Positions 52,236 through 61,039 of a stretch of DNA of 64,000 bases are shown here, piece after piece (position 1 is the first letter of the stretch; each line of letters begins with the position of its first letter). The DNA is from JACOMS01 sp964352785. GTDB lineage: Bacteria > Pseudomonadota > Alphaproteobacteria > Caulobacterales > Maricaulaceae. Where the stretch lies: NCBI GenBank assembly GCA_964352785.1, contig CAYGTI010000010.1, positions 1 to 64,000 of the forward strand. Reading direction: 5' to 3'. The position numbers and the translations under genes are program-made. The notes beneath the pieces were generated by a model. That model was not told where the DNA came from, did not search any database, and worked only from the letters and a program-made list of their open reading frames with translations.

Positions 52236-52756
52236 TGGTTGGAACAGTCAAAAAAGTCGGCCCTAATAGATATCGCGAAACTTTTGGACGGTATTACGAA
52301 GATTTCAAGCAGGGCGATATTTACGAGCACCGCCCGGCCAAAACAGTGACCGAGTATGACAATCATCTCTTCACGCTAATGACGATGAATACGCACCCTA
52401 TGCATTTTGACGCAGAGTTCGCAAAGGCGTCAGAGTTTAAACAAAACCTCGTGGTCAGCCCGTACACGTTGGCTTTGCTTATTGGTATGAGCGTGACGGA
52501 TTGCAGCCAAAAAGCGGTGGCTAATCTGGGTATGGATGAGGTTAAATTTACTGCGCCCGTATTTGCCGGAGATACGCTCTACGGCGAGAGCGAAGTTCTG
52601 GGCAAGCGCGAGAGTAAATCCCGCCCCGGTCAAGGCATCGTTACAATTGTCACGCGGGGTTATAACCAAGACGGCACGATGGTCTGTACGTTTAAGCGCA
52701 ATATGTTGATCCCCGCGCGCGGCCACGCCGTAGAGGATAAAGTTGGGAATTATTAG
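52235..52756 (+). CDS. MaoC-like enoyl-CoA hydratase
   Basis: 173-residue hotdog hydratase. RYYEDFKQGDIYEHRPAKTVTE, then the catalytic D/N-x5-H helix region in TLMTMNTHPMHFD and a conserved SPYTLALLIGMS, VKFTAPVFAGDTLY. Resembles itaconyl-/mesaconyl-CoA hydratases that pair with CitE-like lyases. Overlap with the lyase start implies coupling. It closes the first rightward block; a leftward DUF1428 gene follows. Confidence 0.85.
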   Translation: MVGTVKKVGPNRYRETFGRYYEDFKQGDIYEHRPAKTVTEYDNHLFTLMTMNTHPMHFDAEFAKASEFKQNLVVSPYTLALLIGMSVTDCSQKAVANLGMDEVKFTAPVFAGDTLYGESEVLGKRESKSRPGQGIVTIVTRGYNQDGTMVCTFKRNMLIPARGHAVEDKVGNY

Positions 52757-52820
52757 GGTACTTGGACACAGCCTGGCGAGTGAGTTTTAAGTTAGTCACG
52801 ACACTGTGAAATGCACTCAA

Positions 52821-53183
52821 TTATCCGTTTAGCTCCACTAACGCCTCAAATCCGCCGAAAATCATACGCTTGCCATCAAAAGGCATTTCCATTTTGCTCT
52901 TATCCATCTCTTGCATCTCGGCAAAGACTTTGGCATTTCCTGCGTCCCGAGCCGCTTTATCAGGCCAAATAATCCAAGAAAAAACCACTGTTTCATTGTT
53001 CTTGGCTTTCACTGCTTTGAAGAAATCTGTGGTCTCGCCTTTGGGGACATCCTCGCCCCAAGCTTCTATAACCTGCACTGCGCCGTGTTTTGTAAATAGC
53101 GTATCTACATCCAGCGCGTGTTGCCGAAACTTTTCTTTATCGGCGGTGGGCACCGCAATAACAAATCCATCAATATAAGCCAT
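52821..53183 (-). CDS. DUF1428 protein
   Basis: 120 residues of the dimeric alpha-beta-barrel DUF1428 family: YIDGFVIAVPTADKEKF, EAWGEDVPKGETTDFF, FSWIIWPDKAARDAG and DGKRMIFGGFE. Function unknown. AGGAGG sits 6 nt before ATG 53183. It points against the catabolic series and splits it in two, so the right half needs its own promoter between 53184 and 53328. Confidence 0.85.
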   Translation of the reverse strand: MAYIDGFVIAVPTADKEKFRQHALDVDTLFTKHGAVQVIEAWGEDVPKGETTDFFKAVKAKNNETVVFSWIIWPDKAARDAGNAKVFAEMQEMDKSKMEMPFDGKRMIFGGFEALVELNG

Positions 53184-53328
53184 GATTGTCCTCCTAGGTC
53201 TCATGCCTATTTTATAGAGGCCTACCACAATATTTGCGATAGCAAAAATTTACCTTTGGTTTGCGTTGTGTCATAGCTGGGGAGTGTTTTATGATTAGCT
53301 AGTTTTGAGTAATCATATGAGGATGACA

Positions 53329-54528
53329 ATGAACGCCCATTCTGACCCTACTGCTTGGACTGCTGAAGACGAACAAATGATGCTTGATACCATTGACCGA
53401 TGGTGCCGCGAAGAGGTGCGCGGTAAAGTTATGGAGATGGAACATGCGGACGAATATCCGCATGATTTTGTTGCGCAAATGAAAGAGTTCGGCTTGTTTG
53501 GTGCGACGATTTCCCAAGAGTATGGGGGCCTTGGTCTGTCAGCCTCGATCTACGCTAAAATCGTCACCCGTATTTCCGAAGAATGGATGAGCCTTACGGG
53601 CATATTTAATTCTCATCTCATGATGGCGACGGTTGTGGAAAAATACGGAACTGATTTCCAAAAAGACTATTGGCTGCCTAAGTTTTGCTCCGGCGAAATT
53701 CGCGGCGCGCTGGGCCTCACAGAGCCAAATGCAGGCACCGATCTTCAAGCGATTAAAACCACGGCCAAAAAAGACGGCGATCATTACGTGATCAATGGGT
53801 CCAAGACATGGATTTCCAATGGTATTATGGGCGGCGCAGTCGCGCTGATGGTAAAAACTGACCCGGCGTCTGATCCGCGTTACCGGGGCATGTCGATGCT
53901 GATTACGCCCAAAGTCGACCCGGATACGGGAAAGGCTTATGCGGGTTATACAACAGGCAGCAAGATGCAGAAACTGGCCTATAAAGGCATTGATAGCTGC
54001 GAGCTGTTTTTTGATGATTACCGTATTGATGCCAAGCGTCATTTAATTGGCGGCGAAGAAGGCAAAGGCTTTTACATGGCTGTGGGCGGGCTAGAGCTTG
54101 GCCGAATTAATATCGCCGCTCGCTCTGTGGGGATCGCGAGGCGCGCCCTCGAGGAAGCCACGCGCTACGCCCAAGAGCGCAAGACCTTTGGCAAACCGAT
54201 TTGCGAGCATCAGGCGATCCAATTAAAGCTCGGCGAGATGGCCACGCGTGCCAAAGCGGCTGAGTTATTGACGCTGGACGCGGCGCGGGCCTATGACACC
54301 GGTGAGCGCTGCGACATGGAAGCGGGTATGGCGAAATATTTTGCGTCCGAGGCCGCAGTTGAAAATGCGATGGAAGCGATGCGGATTCACGGTGGATATT
54401 CTTACTCCAAAGAATATCCAGTAGAGCGATTGTTCCGCGAAGCGCCGCTGATGTGTATCGGCGAAGGCACAAATGAGATGCAGCGTATCATCATCGCCAA
54501 GCAGCAAATCGCCCGGAACAAGATTTAG
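53329..54528 (+). CDS. Acyl-CoA dehydrogenase
   Basis: 399-residue FAD enzyme that desaturates acyl-CoA at alpha-beta. GLTEPNAGTDLQAIKTTA, ASKTW... in GSKTWISNGIMGG, QERKTFGKPICEHQAIQ and catalytic Glu in IGEGTNEMQRI. The start ATG 53329 has GAGG 6-10 nt upstream; a TTG or ATG slightly earlier would add up to eight residues. First gene of the second rightward block; CaiB/BaiF gene 1 follows after 6 bp. Confidence 0.94.
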   Translation: MNAHSDPTAWTAEDEQMMLDTIDRWCREEVRGKVMEMEHADEYPHDFVAQMKEFGLFGATISQEYGGLGLSASIYAKIVTRISEEWMSLTGIFNSHLMMATVVEKYGTDFQKDYWLPKFCSGEIRGALGLTEPNAGTDLQAIKTTAKKDGDHYVINGSKTWISNGIMGGAVALMVKTDPASDPRYRGMSMLITPKVDPDTGKAYAGYTTGSKMQKLAYKGIDSCELFFDDYRIDAKRHLIGGEEGKGFYMAVGGLELGRINIAARSVGIARRALEEATRYAQERKTFGKPICEHQAIQLKLGEMATRAKAAELLTLDAARAYDTGERCDMEAGMAKYFASEAAVENAMEAMRIHGGYSYSKEYPVERLFREAPLMCIGEGTNEMQRIIIAKQQIARNKI

Positions 54529-54534
54529 GATAGA

Positions 54535-55683
54535 ATGATGACTCAAAGTCTGCCGCTCCAAGGTGTTCGTATTATCGCGGTCGAGCAATATGGGGCAGGG
54601 CCATACGGGACACAGTTGCTTGCTGATCTCGGCGCAGAGGTGATCAAGGTCGAGAACCCGCTCACGGGCGGAGATGTCTCGCGGTTTGTTTCGCCGCACC
54701 TGATAGGTGATCAAGACAGTCAATTTTTTCAAACCTTTAACCGGAATAAAAAATCACTGTCGTTAGACCTTAAATCAGCCTCTGGCCGTGCGGCCTTTGA
54801 TGAATTGGTCAAGACAGCGGATGCCGTGTCCAATAATTTACGTGGCGATCTTCCTGCCAAACTCAAGATTAATTACGCGTCACTTAAATCCCTTAATCCC
54901 AAAATCGTTTGCGCGCATCTCTCAGCCTATGGCCGGGGCAATAGCCGCGAGGCGTGGCCGGGATATGACTACTTGATGCAGGCCGAGGCCGGGTTTTGCA
55001 GCGTGACAGGAGAGCCAGACGGCCCGCCAGTACGCTTTGGTCTGTCTATGGTGGATTTCATGACCGGGTCTATGTTTGCGACGGGATTAGTTGCGGCTGT
55101 ATTTGGAGCTTATAGGACTGGTGAAGGCTGCGATATTGATGTCTCGCTATTTGATACAGCGCTGCATCAAACATCCTACCCTGCGACGTGGTATCTTAAT
55201 GCGGGCGATGTGACCACACGCCAACCGCGCGGCGCGCACCCAGCGATTGTCCCGAGCCAGTTGATGGAAGCTGGCGATGGTTGGCTTATGTTTTGCTGCC
55301 AAACGCAAAAGTTTTGGGAGCGCCTTTGTGAGCGTTTGGGGCGGCCAGAATGGGTATCTGATACACGGTTTGTGACCGTCGAAGACCGACGCGCGAATCG
55401 GCAAACCGTCCAAGACGAGGTCGAGGCCGTGCTCAAAACCGATAGCGTGGCGCATTGGATGGAAAAGTTCGGCGGGTACGTTCCCGCCGCACCTGTCTAT
55501 AACATCGCTCAAGCGCTGGATAATCCTTATGTCGCCGAGATTGAGATGGTCTATCAGGACGCTCATCCCGATATGAAAGACGGTATCCGCTTGCTCTCCT
55601 CACCCTATAAACATAACGGACAGCGCCTCAAAGGCGGTATTGCGCCGGAGCTTGGTGCCCACACGGACGAGCTTCTCAGATGA
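54535..55683 (+). CDS. CaiB/BaiF CoA-transferase 1
   Basis: 382-residue family III CoA-transferase. N-terminal LQGVRIIAVEQYGAGPYGTQLLADLGAEVIKVE, catalytic Asp in DVSLFDTALHQ, and C-terminal APELGAHTDELL. Members exchange CoA between succinyl-CoA (or other donors) and an acid substrate without ATP. Overlaps CaiB/BaiF 2 by 4 bp (ATGA). It may form a homodimer or a heteromer with the next protein. Confidence 0.92.
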   Translation: MMTQSLPLQGVRIIAVEQYGAGPYGTQLLADLGAEVIKVENPLTGGDVSRFVSPHLIGDQDSQFFQTFNRNKKSLSLDLKSASGRAAFDELVKTADAVSNNLRGDLPAKLKINYASLKSLNPKIVCAHLSAYGRGNSREAWPGYDYLMQAEAGFCSVTGEPDGPPVRFGLSMVDFMTGSMFATGLVAAVFGAYRTGEGCDIDVSLFDTALHQTSYPATWYLNAGDVTTRQPRGAHPAIVPSQLMEAGDGWLMFCCQTQKFWERLCERLGRPEWVSDTRFVTVEDRRANRQTVQDEVEAVLKTDSVAHWMEKFGGYVPAAPVYNIAQALDNPYVAEIEMVYQDAHPDMKDGIRLLSSPYKHNGQRLKGGIAPELGAHTDELLR

Positions 55684-56783
55684 AGCTTGAAGGCGTCAAA
55701 GTCCTTGATCTCTCGGCGTTCTTGCCGGGCCCGCATATGACCATGATGATGGCTGATCACGGGGCTGACGTTGTGATGGTGGAGCCGGATAATGGGGTTG
55801 GCGAGCCCACCCGCCATATGGGCGAAACCTACAAAGACGGAACGTCTGTGTGGTTTGCCAACATAGCGCGCGGCAAAAAGAGTTACAAAGTTAATCTAAA
55901 AAACAAGATTGAGCACGCGAATTTTATAAGACTTGCAACCGAAGCGGATGTTTTTGTAGAGGCGTTTCGCCCCGGCGTCGCGGCCCGTCTTGGCGTAGAT
56001 TATGAGGCGATCAAAGCCGTTAATCCCGGTATTATTTATTGTTCCATCTCGGCCTTTGGGCAGAACGGCCGCTACAAAGATAAACCGGCTCATGATCTGG
56101 TTGTTCAGGCTATGGCAGGGACAGCAGACCTGACGCGCGGCATGGACGGCGCGCCCGCCTTAACGGCCATGCCGAGCGCAGATATGACGGCGTCGTTGCA
56201 TGCGTTGTCAGGCATCATCATGGCGCTTTACAGGCGCACGGAAACAGGCCAAGGCGATTATCTCGACATCTCAATGTATGACAGTCTTCTGTCGTGGGTG
56301 CCGAATGTTACCGGGTCAGTGTTTGCCGAGGATAAAGCACCGGATCGGGCCGTTATGCGAAGTTTTGGCGGTAATGCCTTTGTCAATATTTATGAAACCC
56401 AAGACGCTGGCCATATCGTTTTAGGCGGTAGCGAGCCGAAATTTGTGAGCAACTTACTCAGTGCCCTTGGCGGCGAAACACTCATCCTCGAAATGAAAAA
56501 ACCAGACGGGCAACAGCGCGCTGTTAAGGCGTTTCTGAAAGAGACTTTTGCATCCAAGCCGCAAAAAGAATGGGAAAACTTACTGCAGAATATTGACTGT
56601 TGCTGGTCAACACTACGCACGCTTCACCACTCGTTGACAGAACCCGGAGCGCCTGTGACCCGCGATTCCAAGGGTCGCTCGCATATCCACAATCCCATCC
56701 TGTTTAGCCGGGAACCCGCGCAGCTCTCATTCGATCTGCCAGATTTTGGCGCGCATACGAATGCACTTAAGGACGGTTTTTAA
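55680..56783 (+). CDS. CaiB/BaiF CoA-transferase 2
   Basis: 367-residue second family III CoA-transferase: LEGVKVLDLSAFLPGPHMTMMMADHGADVVMVE, catalytic Asp in DISMYDSLLSW, LSFDLPDFGAHTNA at the end. Only partly similar to its neighbour, so this is an old duplication or recruitment, suggesting two acid substrates or heteromer formation. Overlaps the AhpD-like gene by TAATG. Confidence 0.9.
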   Translation: MKLEGVKVLDLSAFLPGPHMTMMMADHGADVVMVEPDNGVGEPTRHMGETYKDGTSVWFANIARGKKSYKVNLKNKIEHANFIRLATEADVFVEAFRPGVAARLGVDYEAIKAVNPGIIYCSISAFGQNGRYKDKPAHDLVVQAMAGTADLTRGMDGAPALTAMPSADMTASLHALSGIIMALYRRTETGQGDYLDISMYDSLLSWVPNVTGSVFAEDKAPDRAVMRSFGGNAFVNIYETQDAGHIVLGGSEPKFVSNLLSALGGETLILEMKKPDGQQRAVKAFLKETFASKPQKEWENLLQNIDCCWSTLRTLHHSLTEPGAPVTRDSKGRSHIHNPILFSREPAQLSFDLPDFGAHTNALKDGF

Positions 56784-57355
56784 TGCCGCGTTTGCCCCAA
56801 CTCCCACGCACAGATGTTCCGGATGAGGCTAAGCCTTTGTTCCAATTTGCTAAAAACATGATGGGGTTTACGCCGAATGACGCTTATGACATGGCGCGAA
56901 ATCCCGGCATTTTAAATGGCGTCGCCGCTATGTGCGGGGCAGTTTACGCGCCGGGTAAAGTTGACGGCGGTCTCAAACGTCTCATCGGTTATATCGCGTC
57001 AACTGCGGCAGGGTGTAAATATTGCCAAGTTCACACAGCGTACGGCGCGCATGAGCAAGGGCTGGATGAAGATAAAATCCGCGCCGCTTGGGAGTATGAA
57101 AGCTCGCCGTTGTTTAGCGTAGCCGAGAGAGCCGCGCTTAGGGTGGCGCAAAGCGGCGCATCCAGCCCCGCAGATGTTTCAGACGAAGAGTTCGCTGATT
57201 TGCGAGCGTATTTTAGTGACGATCAAATCGTCGAAATTGTCGCCGTGATTGCCATGTTTGGATTTTTAAACCGCTGGAATTCTATCATGGACACAGGTCT
57301 AGAGGATATACCCATGGCATTTGTAGCCAAAGCTGGGGTGAAAACGACGCCGTGA
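56783..57355 (+). CDS. Carboxymuconolactone decarboxylase / AhpD-fold protein
   Basis: 190 residues. The AhpD-like core holds C-x2-C-x2-H in GCKYCQVHTAYGA, the redox pair of peroxidase-type members rather than the ring-lactone decarboxylases; EFADLRAYFSDDQIVEIVAVIAMFGFLNRWN follows. It may be a peroxide/disulfide reductase or an atypical decarboxylase. Coupled to both neighbours (TAATG and GTGA overlaps). Confidence 0.85.
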   Translation: MPRLPQLPRTDVPDEAKPLFQFAKNMMGFTPNDAYDMARNPGILNGVAAMCGAVYAPGKVDGGLKRLIGYIASTAAGCKYCQVHTAYGAHEQGLDEDKIRAAWEYESSPLFSVAERAALRVAQSGASSPADVSDEEFADLRAYFSDDQIVEIVAVIAMFGFLNRWNSIMDTGLEDIPMAFVAKAGVKTTP

Positions 57356-58395
57356 ATATCTTGACTAAAGCCCTTATTTTTTTAAGCTTATTGGCGTTTT
57401 TGACCGGATGCGGACAGGCCCTCAAAGAGCCACCATTGATAACGGCGCGGGTAAAAGAAGCTGTCTGGGTGGATCTATCAAAACGTGATAAGCTAGAAGC
57501 GATCACGGATCAGCCTTGGCATGAGGTTGCGATAAATGTCTCCGACTTTGATGATATTGCGCCGCTTTTCACGCAAATTGGTCAGTATGAAACGATCGAT
57601 CAAGGGTATTTATTCCGGTTACTGCGCGCGCCAGGCACGGATGGCGGGTATATTCGTTTGCAGAAAATAAGTAGTGCCGCAAAACCGGCCCGGCCCGCCA
57701 GCAGCCTGGCTTGGGATAAGGGGTGTTATTTTTCGCTCATGATGCGCGCCAAAAATCTTGAGAGTATTATTCAAGACGCCGCCTCGCTGGGATGGGTGCC
57801 ACTGACCGAGATGGCTTATTTGGAATTTGGCCCGTCGAAATTACATATCGTTGTTTTGACCCATACAAGCGGTTTACGCGTGCAGCTTTATGAAAGACTG
57901 ACTACACCTCTCCCAGTTGGATTCCCAGAGTTCAAGCGTATATCACGCCCTTTTAACATCATGCAGATGGTCGAAGACCGCGATGCCGGCTATGAATTTT
58001 TTCAGCAAAAATTGGGCTTCGATACATTTTTCTACGGCCCGCCTTATGTCTCTGAGACCGCGGAGGTTATGCCGCTCGGACTGCCGCGTGAGCTCACAAC
58101 AACCATACCTTATAAAACGGCTATTATGACGCCAAAAGCCGGATTGGAATGGGGGCGTATGGAAATGATTGATATTGAGAATATGCCCGGCGGCATAAAT
58201 TACTCTGGGCGCTGCAATATGGAACACACGGGTATCATATCCGTCAAATTTTTAGTCGATGACATAAGCGCGATTAGTCAAACTTTGCGGGCGCGCGGCG
58301 TTGACTTCACGCGGGCGTGGCCGCGTGTCATAAGCCTTAAAACACCCGATGGTGCAAATATCGAGTTTGCTGAAAAAAGCACAGAGGCGCCATGA
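57352..58395 (+). CDS. VOC-superfamily lipoprotein
   Basis: 347 residues. A bacterial lipoprotein signal (FLSLLAFLTGC, Cys20) on a two-module VOC/glyoxalase fold (WHEVAINVSDFDDIAPLFTQIGQY and MQMVEDRDAGYEFFQQKLGFDTFFYG; C-terminal RARGVDFTRAWP, KTPDGANIEFAEK). VOC proteins bind a metal and handle ring cleavage, isomerisation or epoxide opening. Export is at odds with the surrounding cytosolic CoA enzymes. GTG 57352 overlaps the preceding stop (GTGA). It could be a periplasmic substrate-binding or ring-processing enzyme. Confidence 0.75.
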   Translation: MNILTKALIFLSLLAFLTGCGQALKEPPLITARVKEAVWVDLSKRDKLEAITDQPWHEVAINVSDFDDIAPLFTQIGQYETIDQGYLFRLLRAPGTDGGYIRLQKISSAAKPARPASSLAWDKGCYFSLMMRAKNLESIIQDAASLGWVPLTEMAYLEFGPSKLHIVVLTHTSGLRVQLYERLTTPLPVGFPEFKRISRPFNIMQMVEDRDAGYEFFQQKLGFDTFFYGPPYVSETAEVMPLGLPRELTTTIPYKTAIMTPKAGLEWGRMEMIDIENMPGGINYSGRCNMEHTGIISVKFLVDDISAISQTLRARGVDFTRAWPRVISLKTPDGANIEFAEKSTEAP

Positions 58396-59678
58396 CGATT
58401 ACAGAGCGTCTTATTCCTATTTTACGCCGTCCAATCACGAAGATTGATCGGCAGCGCGCTGCATTGCTCTTGTTGGACTGGACGGGCTGCGCTGTCGCGG
58501 GCCGCGCAGAACCCGCCGGAGAGAAAATCGCTGCAGCGTTCCCAAGCGAGATCGGTCATTGCACGCGTATTGGAAGTTCGGGTGCTAGTCCACTTATGGC
58601 GGCATTGCATAATGGATGCCTCGGAAATGTTCTTGAAATGGACGACGTAGATCGCCAAGCGGTCTTGCATGCTGCGCCAACGATTATACCTGCCGCCTTG
58701 GCGACGGCGCAGCATACTGGCGCGAGCGCAGCGGATTTTTTGGAGGCTATTGTCATTGGCTATGAGGCGACCATCCGTATTGGCCGCGCGGTTGGCGCGG
58801 GTCATTATGCCTATTGGCACAACACCGCCACATGTGGTCCTTTCGGCGCTGCGGTAGCGGCTTGCTACTTGCTAGAAGGAAGTGATCCTGTTTCGGCGTT
58901 AGGCCTTGCGGGTACTCAGGCCGCAGGTCTCTGGCAGACGCGGCACGAACCGGGCTCTATGGCCAAGCAGCTTCACGCGGGTCATGCTGCCCATGCGGGC
59001 GTGCTTGCGGCCATGCTGTCAGCGCAAGGGTTTCAAGGTCCGCGAACCATTCTGGAGGGCGAGCAGGGCTTCTTTGCTGCCATGTGCCCCGGTGCTAACC
59101 CTGAAGATGTGTTGATAAATCCTGTTGCCGGCTGGCTCATCCATGAAACGAGTATTAAACCTTACCCCGCTTGCCGACATGCTCACCCAGCCATTGACGC
59201 GGCACTTAAAGCTGAGTTGGTTGACGGCCCGATTATTATTGAAACCTATTCCGATGCCGTAAAATTTTGTGACCGGCCTCACCCTCACGCGGGAGTACAA
59301 GCAAAATTTTCGCTGCAACATGCTGTGGCTTATACGCTTTTATTTGGCGCGCCTAACCTAAGTGATTTTTCAAATGAGGCATTGGCAAAGACAAAAAATT
59401 TACGCGAGCGCATCAAAGTCACATCAACCGAGCGGTTCAACTCTGTTTATCCCGCGCATTATGGCGCGGCTGTATTAATTGGCGGGCAGCGTTATGAGGC
59501 CGTTGATGCGTATGGTGACCTTGAAAACCCGATGCCGGAGCGCGCAATTATGGATAAAGCGATGATGTTGATGGCCTACGGCGGAATGTCTGCGAGTAGA
59601 GCAAAAGATACGGCCAACGCGGCTTTAAACTTAACAGGTGGCGGTATGCTACAAACTTTTGTTAGGGCACTCTCATGA
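58392..59678 (+). CDS. MmgE/PrpD family protein 1
   Basis: 428 residues of the MmgE/PrpD fold (2-methylcitrate dehydratase, cis-aconitate decarboxylase, iminodisuccinate epimerase). LLDWTGCAVAGR, GNVLEMDDVDRQAVLHAAPTIIPAALA, GLAGTQAAGLWQTRH and IKPYPACRHAHPAIDAA. The reaction is unassigned: dehydration, decarboxylation or epimerisation of a carboxylated substrate. Overlaps both neighbours by ATGA. Confidence 0.88.
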   Translation: MTITERLIPILRRPITKIDRQRAALLLLDWTGCAVAGRAEPAGEKIAAAFPSEIGHCTRIGSSGASPLMAALHNGCLGNVLEMDDVDRQAVLHAAPTIIPAALATAQHTGASAADFLEAIVIGYEATIRIGRAVGAGHYAYWHNTATCGPFGAAVAACYLLEGSDPVSALGLAGTQAAGLWQTRHEPGSMAKQLHAGHAAHAGVLAAMLSAQGFQGPRTILEGEQGFFAAMCPGANPEDVLINPVAGWLIHETSIKPYPACRHAHPAIDAALKAELVDGPIIIETYSDAVKFCDRPHPHAGVQAKFSLQHAVAYTLLFGAPNLSDFSNEALAKTKNLRERIKVTSTERFNSVYPAHYGAAVLIGGQRYEAVDAYGDLENPMPERAIMDKAMMLMAYGGMSASRAKDTANAALNLTGGGMLQTFVRALS

Positions 59679-61039
59679 GCGAGATAAGCCGTGTTTTCGC
59701 TGCGTATGCTCTTGGAAAAAATGATTTTTCGAATGCGGCAAAAGCTTCCGCCAAGACGTTTATGCTGGACAGTCTCGGCGTAGGTATCGCTGGATCGAAA
59801 GCGCCATTTTCTGATGCAATTTTCAATACGGTTTTAGGGTGGGGCGCGGGCGGCGATGTCCATGTGTGGGGACGCAGGGTGAAACTCCCGGCGGCCAGCG
59901 CGGCCTATCTGAACGGGTTTCAAATTCACGGCATGGAGTATGATTGCGTCCACGAGCCCGCCGTCGTTCATCCCATGGCGACAATTTTTGCAGCTCTATC
60001 AGCCGAAGCCGAGTCAAAAAACCTATCCGGCAAGGCGTTGCTAGAAGCTGTGATTGTGGCTGTTGATGTCGCTGTAGAATTGGGCGTCGCGGCCACAACG
60101 GGGCTAAAGTTTTTCCGCCCGGCGACCGCTGGATTGTTTGGGGCAACGCTGGGTATAGCGCGAATGCGCGGGTTTGATGAGGAGACGGCCTTATCAGCCA
60201 TGGGCTGCGCGCTCGCGCAATGTGCGGGCGTGATGCAAGCGCATGTTGAGGGTAAGCCCACACTGCCCGCACAAATCGCGGGCGCCGCGCGGGCGGCGAT
60301 TGTCGCCTGTGATTTGGCGGAAAACGGACTGGATGGTCCAATATCTTCGCTCGAGGGGCCATATGGTTATTTTGCCATGTTCGAAGGTGCGGCGGATATA
60401 TCCGCTGCGGCGGCCCGCATTGGCAAAGTTCACCGTATCACCGAGGTGAGTTGGAAGCCGTTCCCGACGGGCCGCGCGGCGCAAGGCGGGATTGTCCTTA
60501 TACAAAAACTTATCGCCCAAGGCCTGAGCGCCGAAAACCTTGAAGCTCTGACACTTTCCGCGCCGCCCATCATCCCAAGGCTTGTTGACCGGCCTATGAC
60601 AGACCGTATGAGCGCCAATTATGCGCGCTTGTGCTTTCCCTATCTGGCAGCAATTACGGTGATGCGCGGCACGGTCGGGCTGGCGGATTTTGCGCCAAAA
60701 GACCTGCATAACCCTGACATATTAGCGCTATCCCAGAAAATTCATATGCAAACAAATACTGTGACTGACCCGGCAGAATTTATCCCGCAAAGCATGTTTG
60801 CAAAGCTTAATGATGGACGCGTAATAGAGGCCAGCATTGATAAGCTGTTTGGTTCACCCGCTGATCCACTGTCACGTCTTCAGCATTTGACAAAATTTAG
60901 ACAATGCACAGCCTTCGGTTTGCGTGATGTCAATGCGGCGGGTACCGCAGACAGGTTGATTGCTCTTATAGGGAATATAATCAGCGCGCCGTCGTGCCGG
61001 GATATGTTTCAAATTGCCAGCGAAGGGATACACGGCTGA
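59675..61039 (+). CDS. MmgE/PrpD family protein 2
   Basis: 454-residue second member: FMLDSLGVGIAGSKAPFSDA, QIHGMEYDCVHEPAVVHPMATI, VDVAVELGVAATTGLKFF, EVSWKPFPTGRAAQGGIV. It departs clearly from copy 1, so the pair may act on different intermediates or form a heteromer. Its stop overlaps the CoA-ligase ATG (TGATG). Confidence 0.88.
   Translation: MSEISRVFAAYALGKNDFSNAAKASAKTFMLDSLGVGIAGSKAPFSDAIFNTVLGWGAGGDVHVWGRRVKLPAASAAYLNGFQIHGMEYDCVHEPAVVHPMATIFAALSAEAESKNLSGKALLEAVIVAVDVAVELGVAATTGLKFFRPATAGLFGATLGIARMRGFDEETALSAMGCALAQCAGVMQAHVEGKPTLPAQIAGAARAAIVACDLAENGLDGPISSLEGPYGYFAMFEGAADISAAAARIGKVHRITEVSWKPFPTGRAAQGGIVLIQKLIAQGLSAENLEALTLSAPPIIPRLVDRPMTDRMSANYARLCFPYLAAITVMRGTVGLADFAPKDLHNPDILALSQKIHMQTNTVTDPAEFIPQSMFAKLNDGRVIEASIDKLFGSPADPLSRLQHLTKFRQCTAFGLRDVNAAGTADRLIALIGNIISAPSCRDMFQIASEGIHG

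Noticed and set aside
49372..52756. Prodigiosin-type biosynthetic cluster because of the HapK-like protein
   Set aside because: No pyrrole-forming or condensing enzymes; the neighbours are catabolic CoA enzymes.
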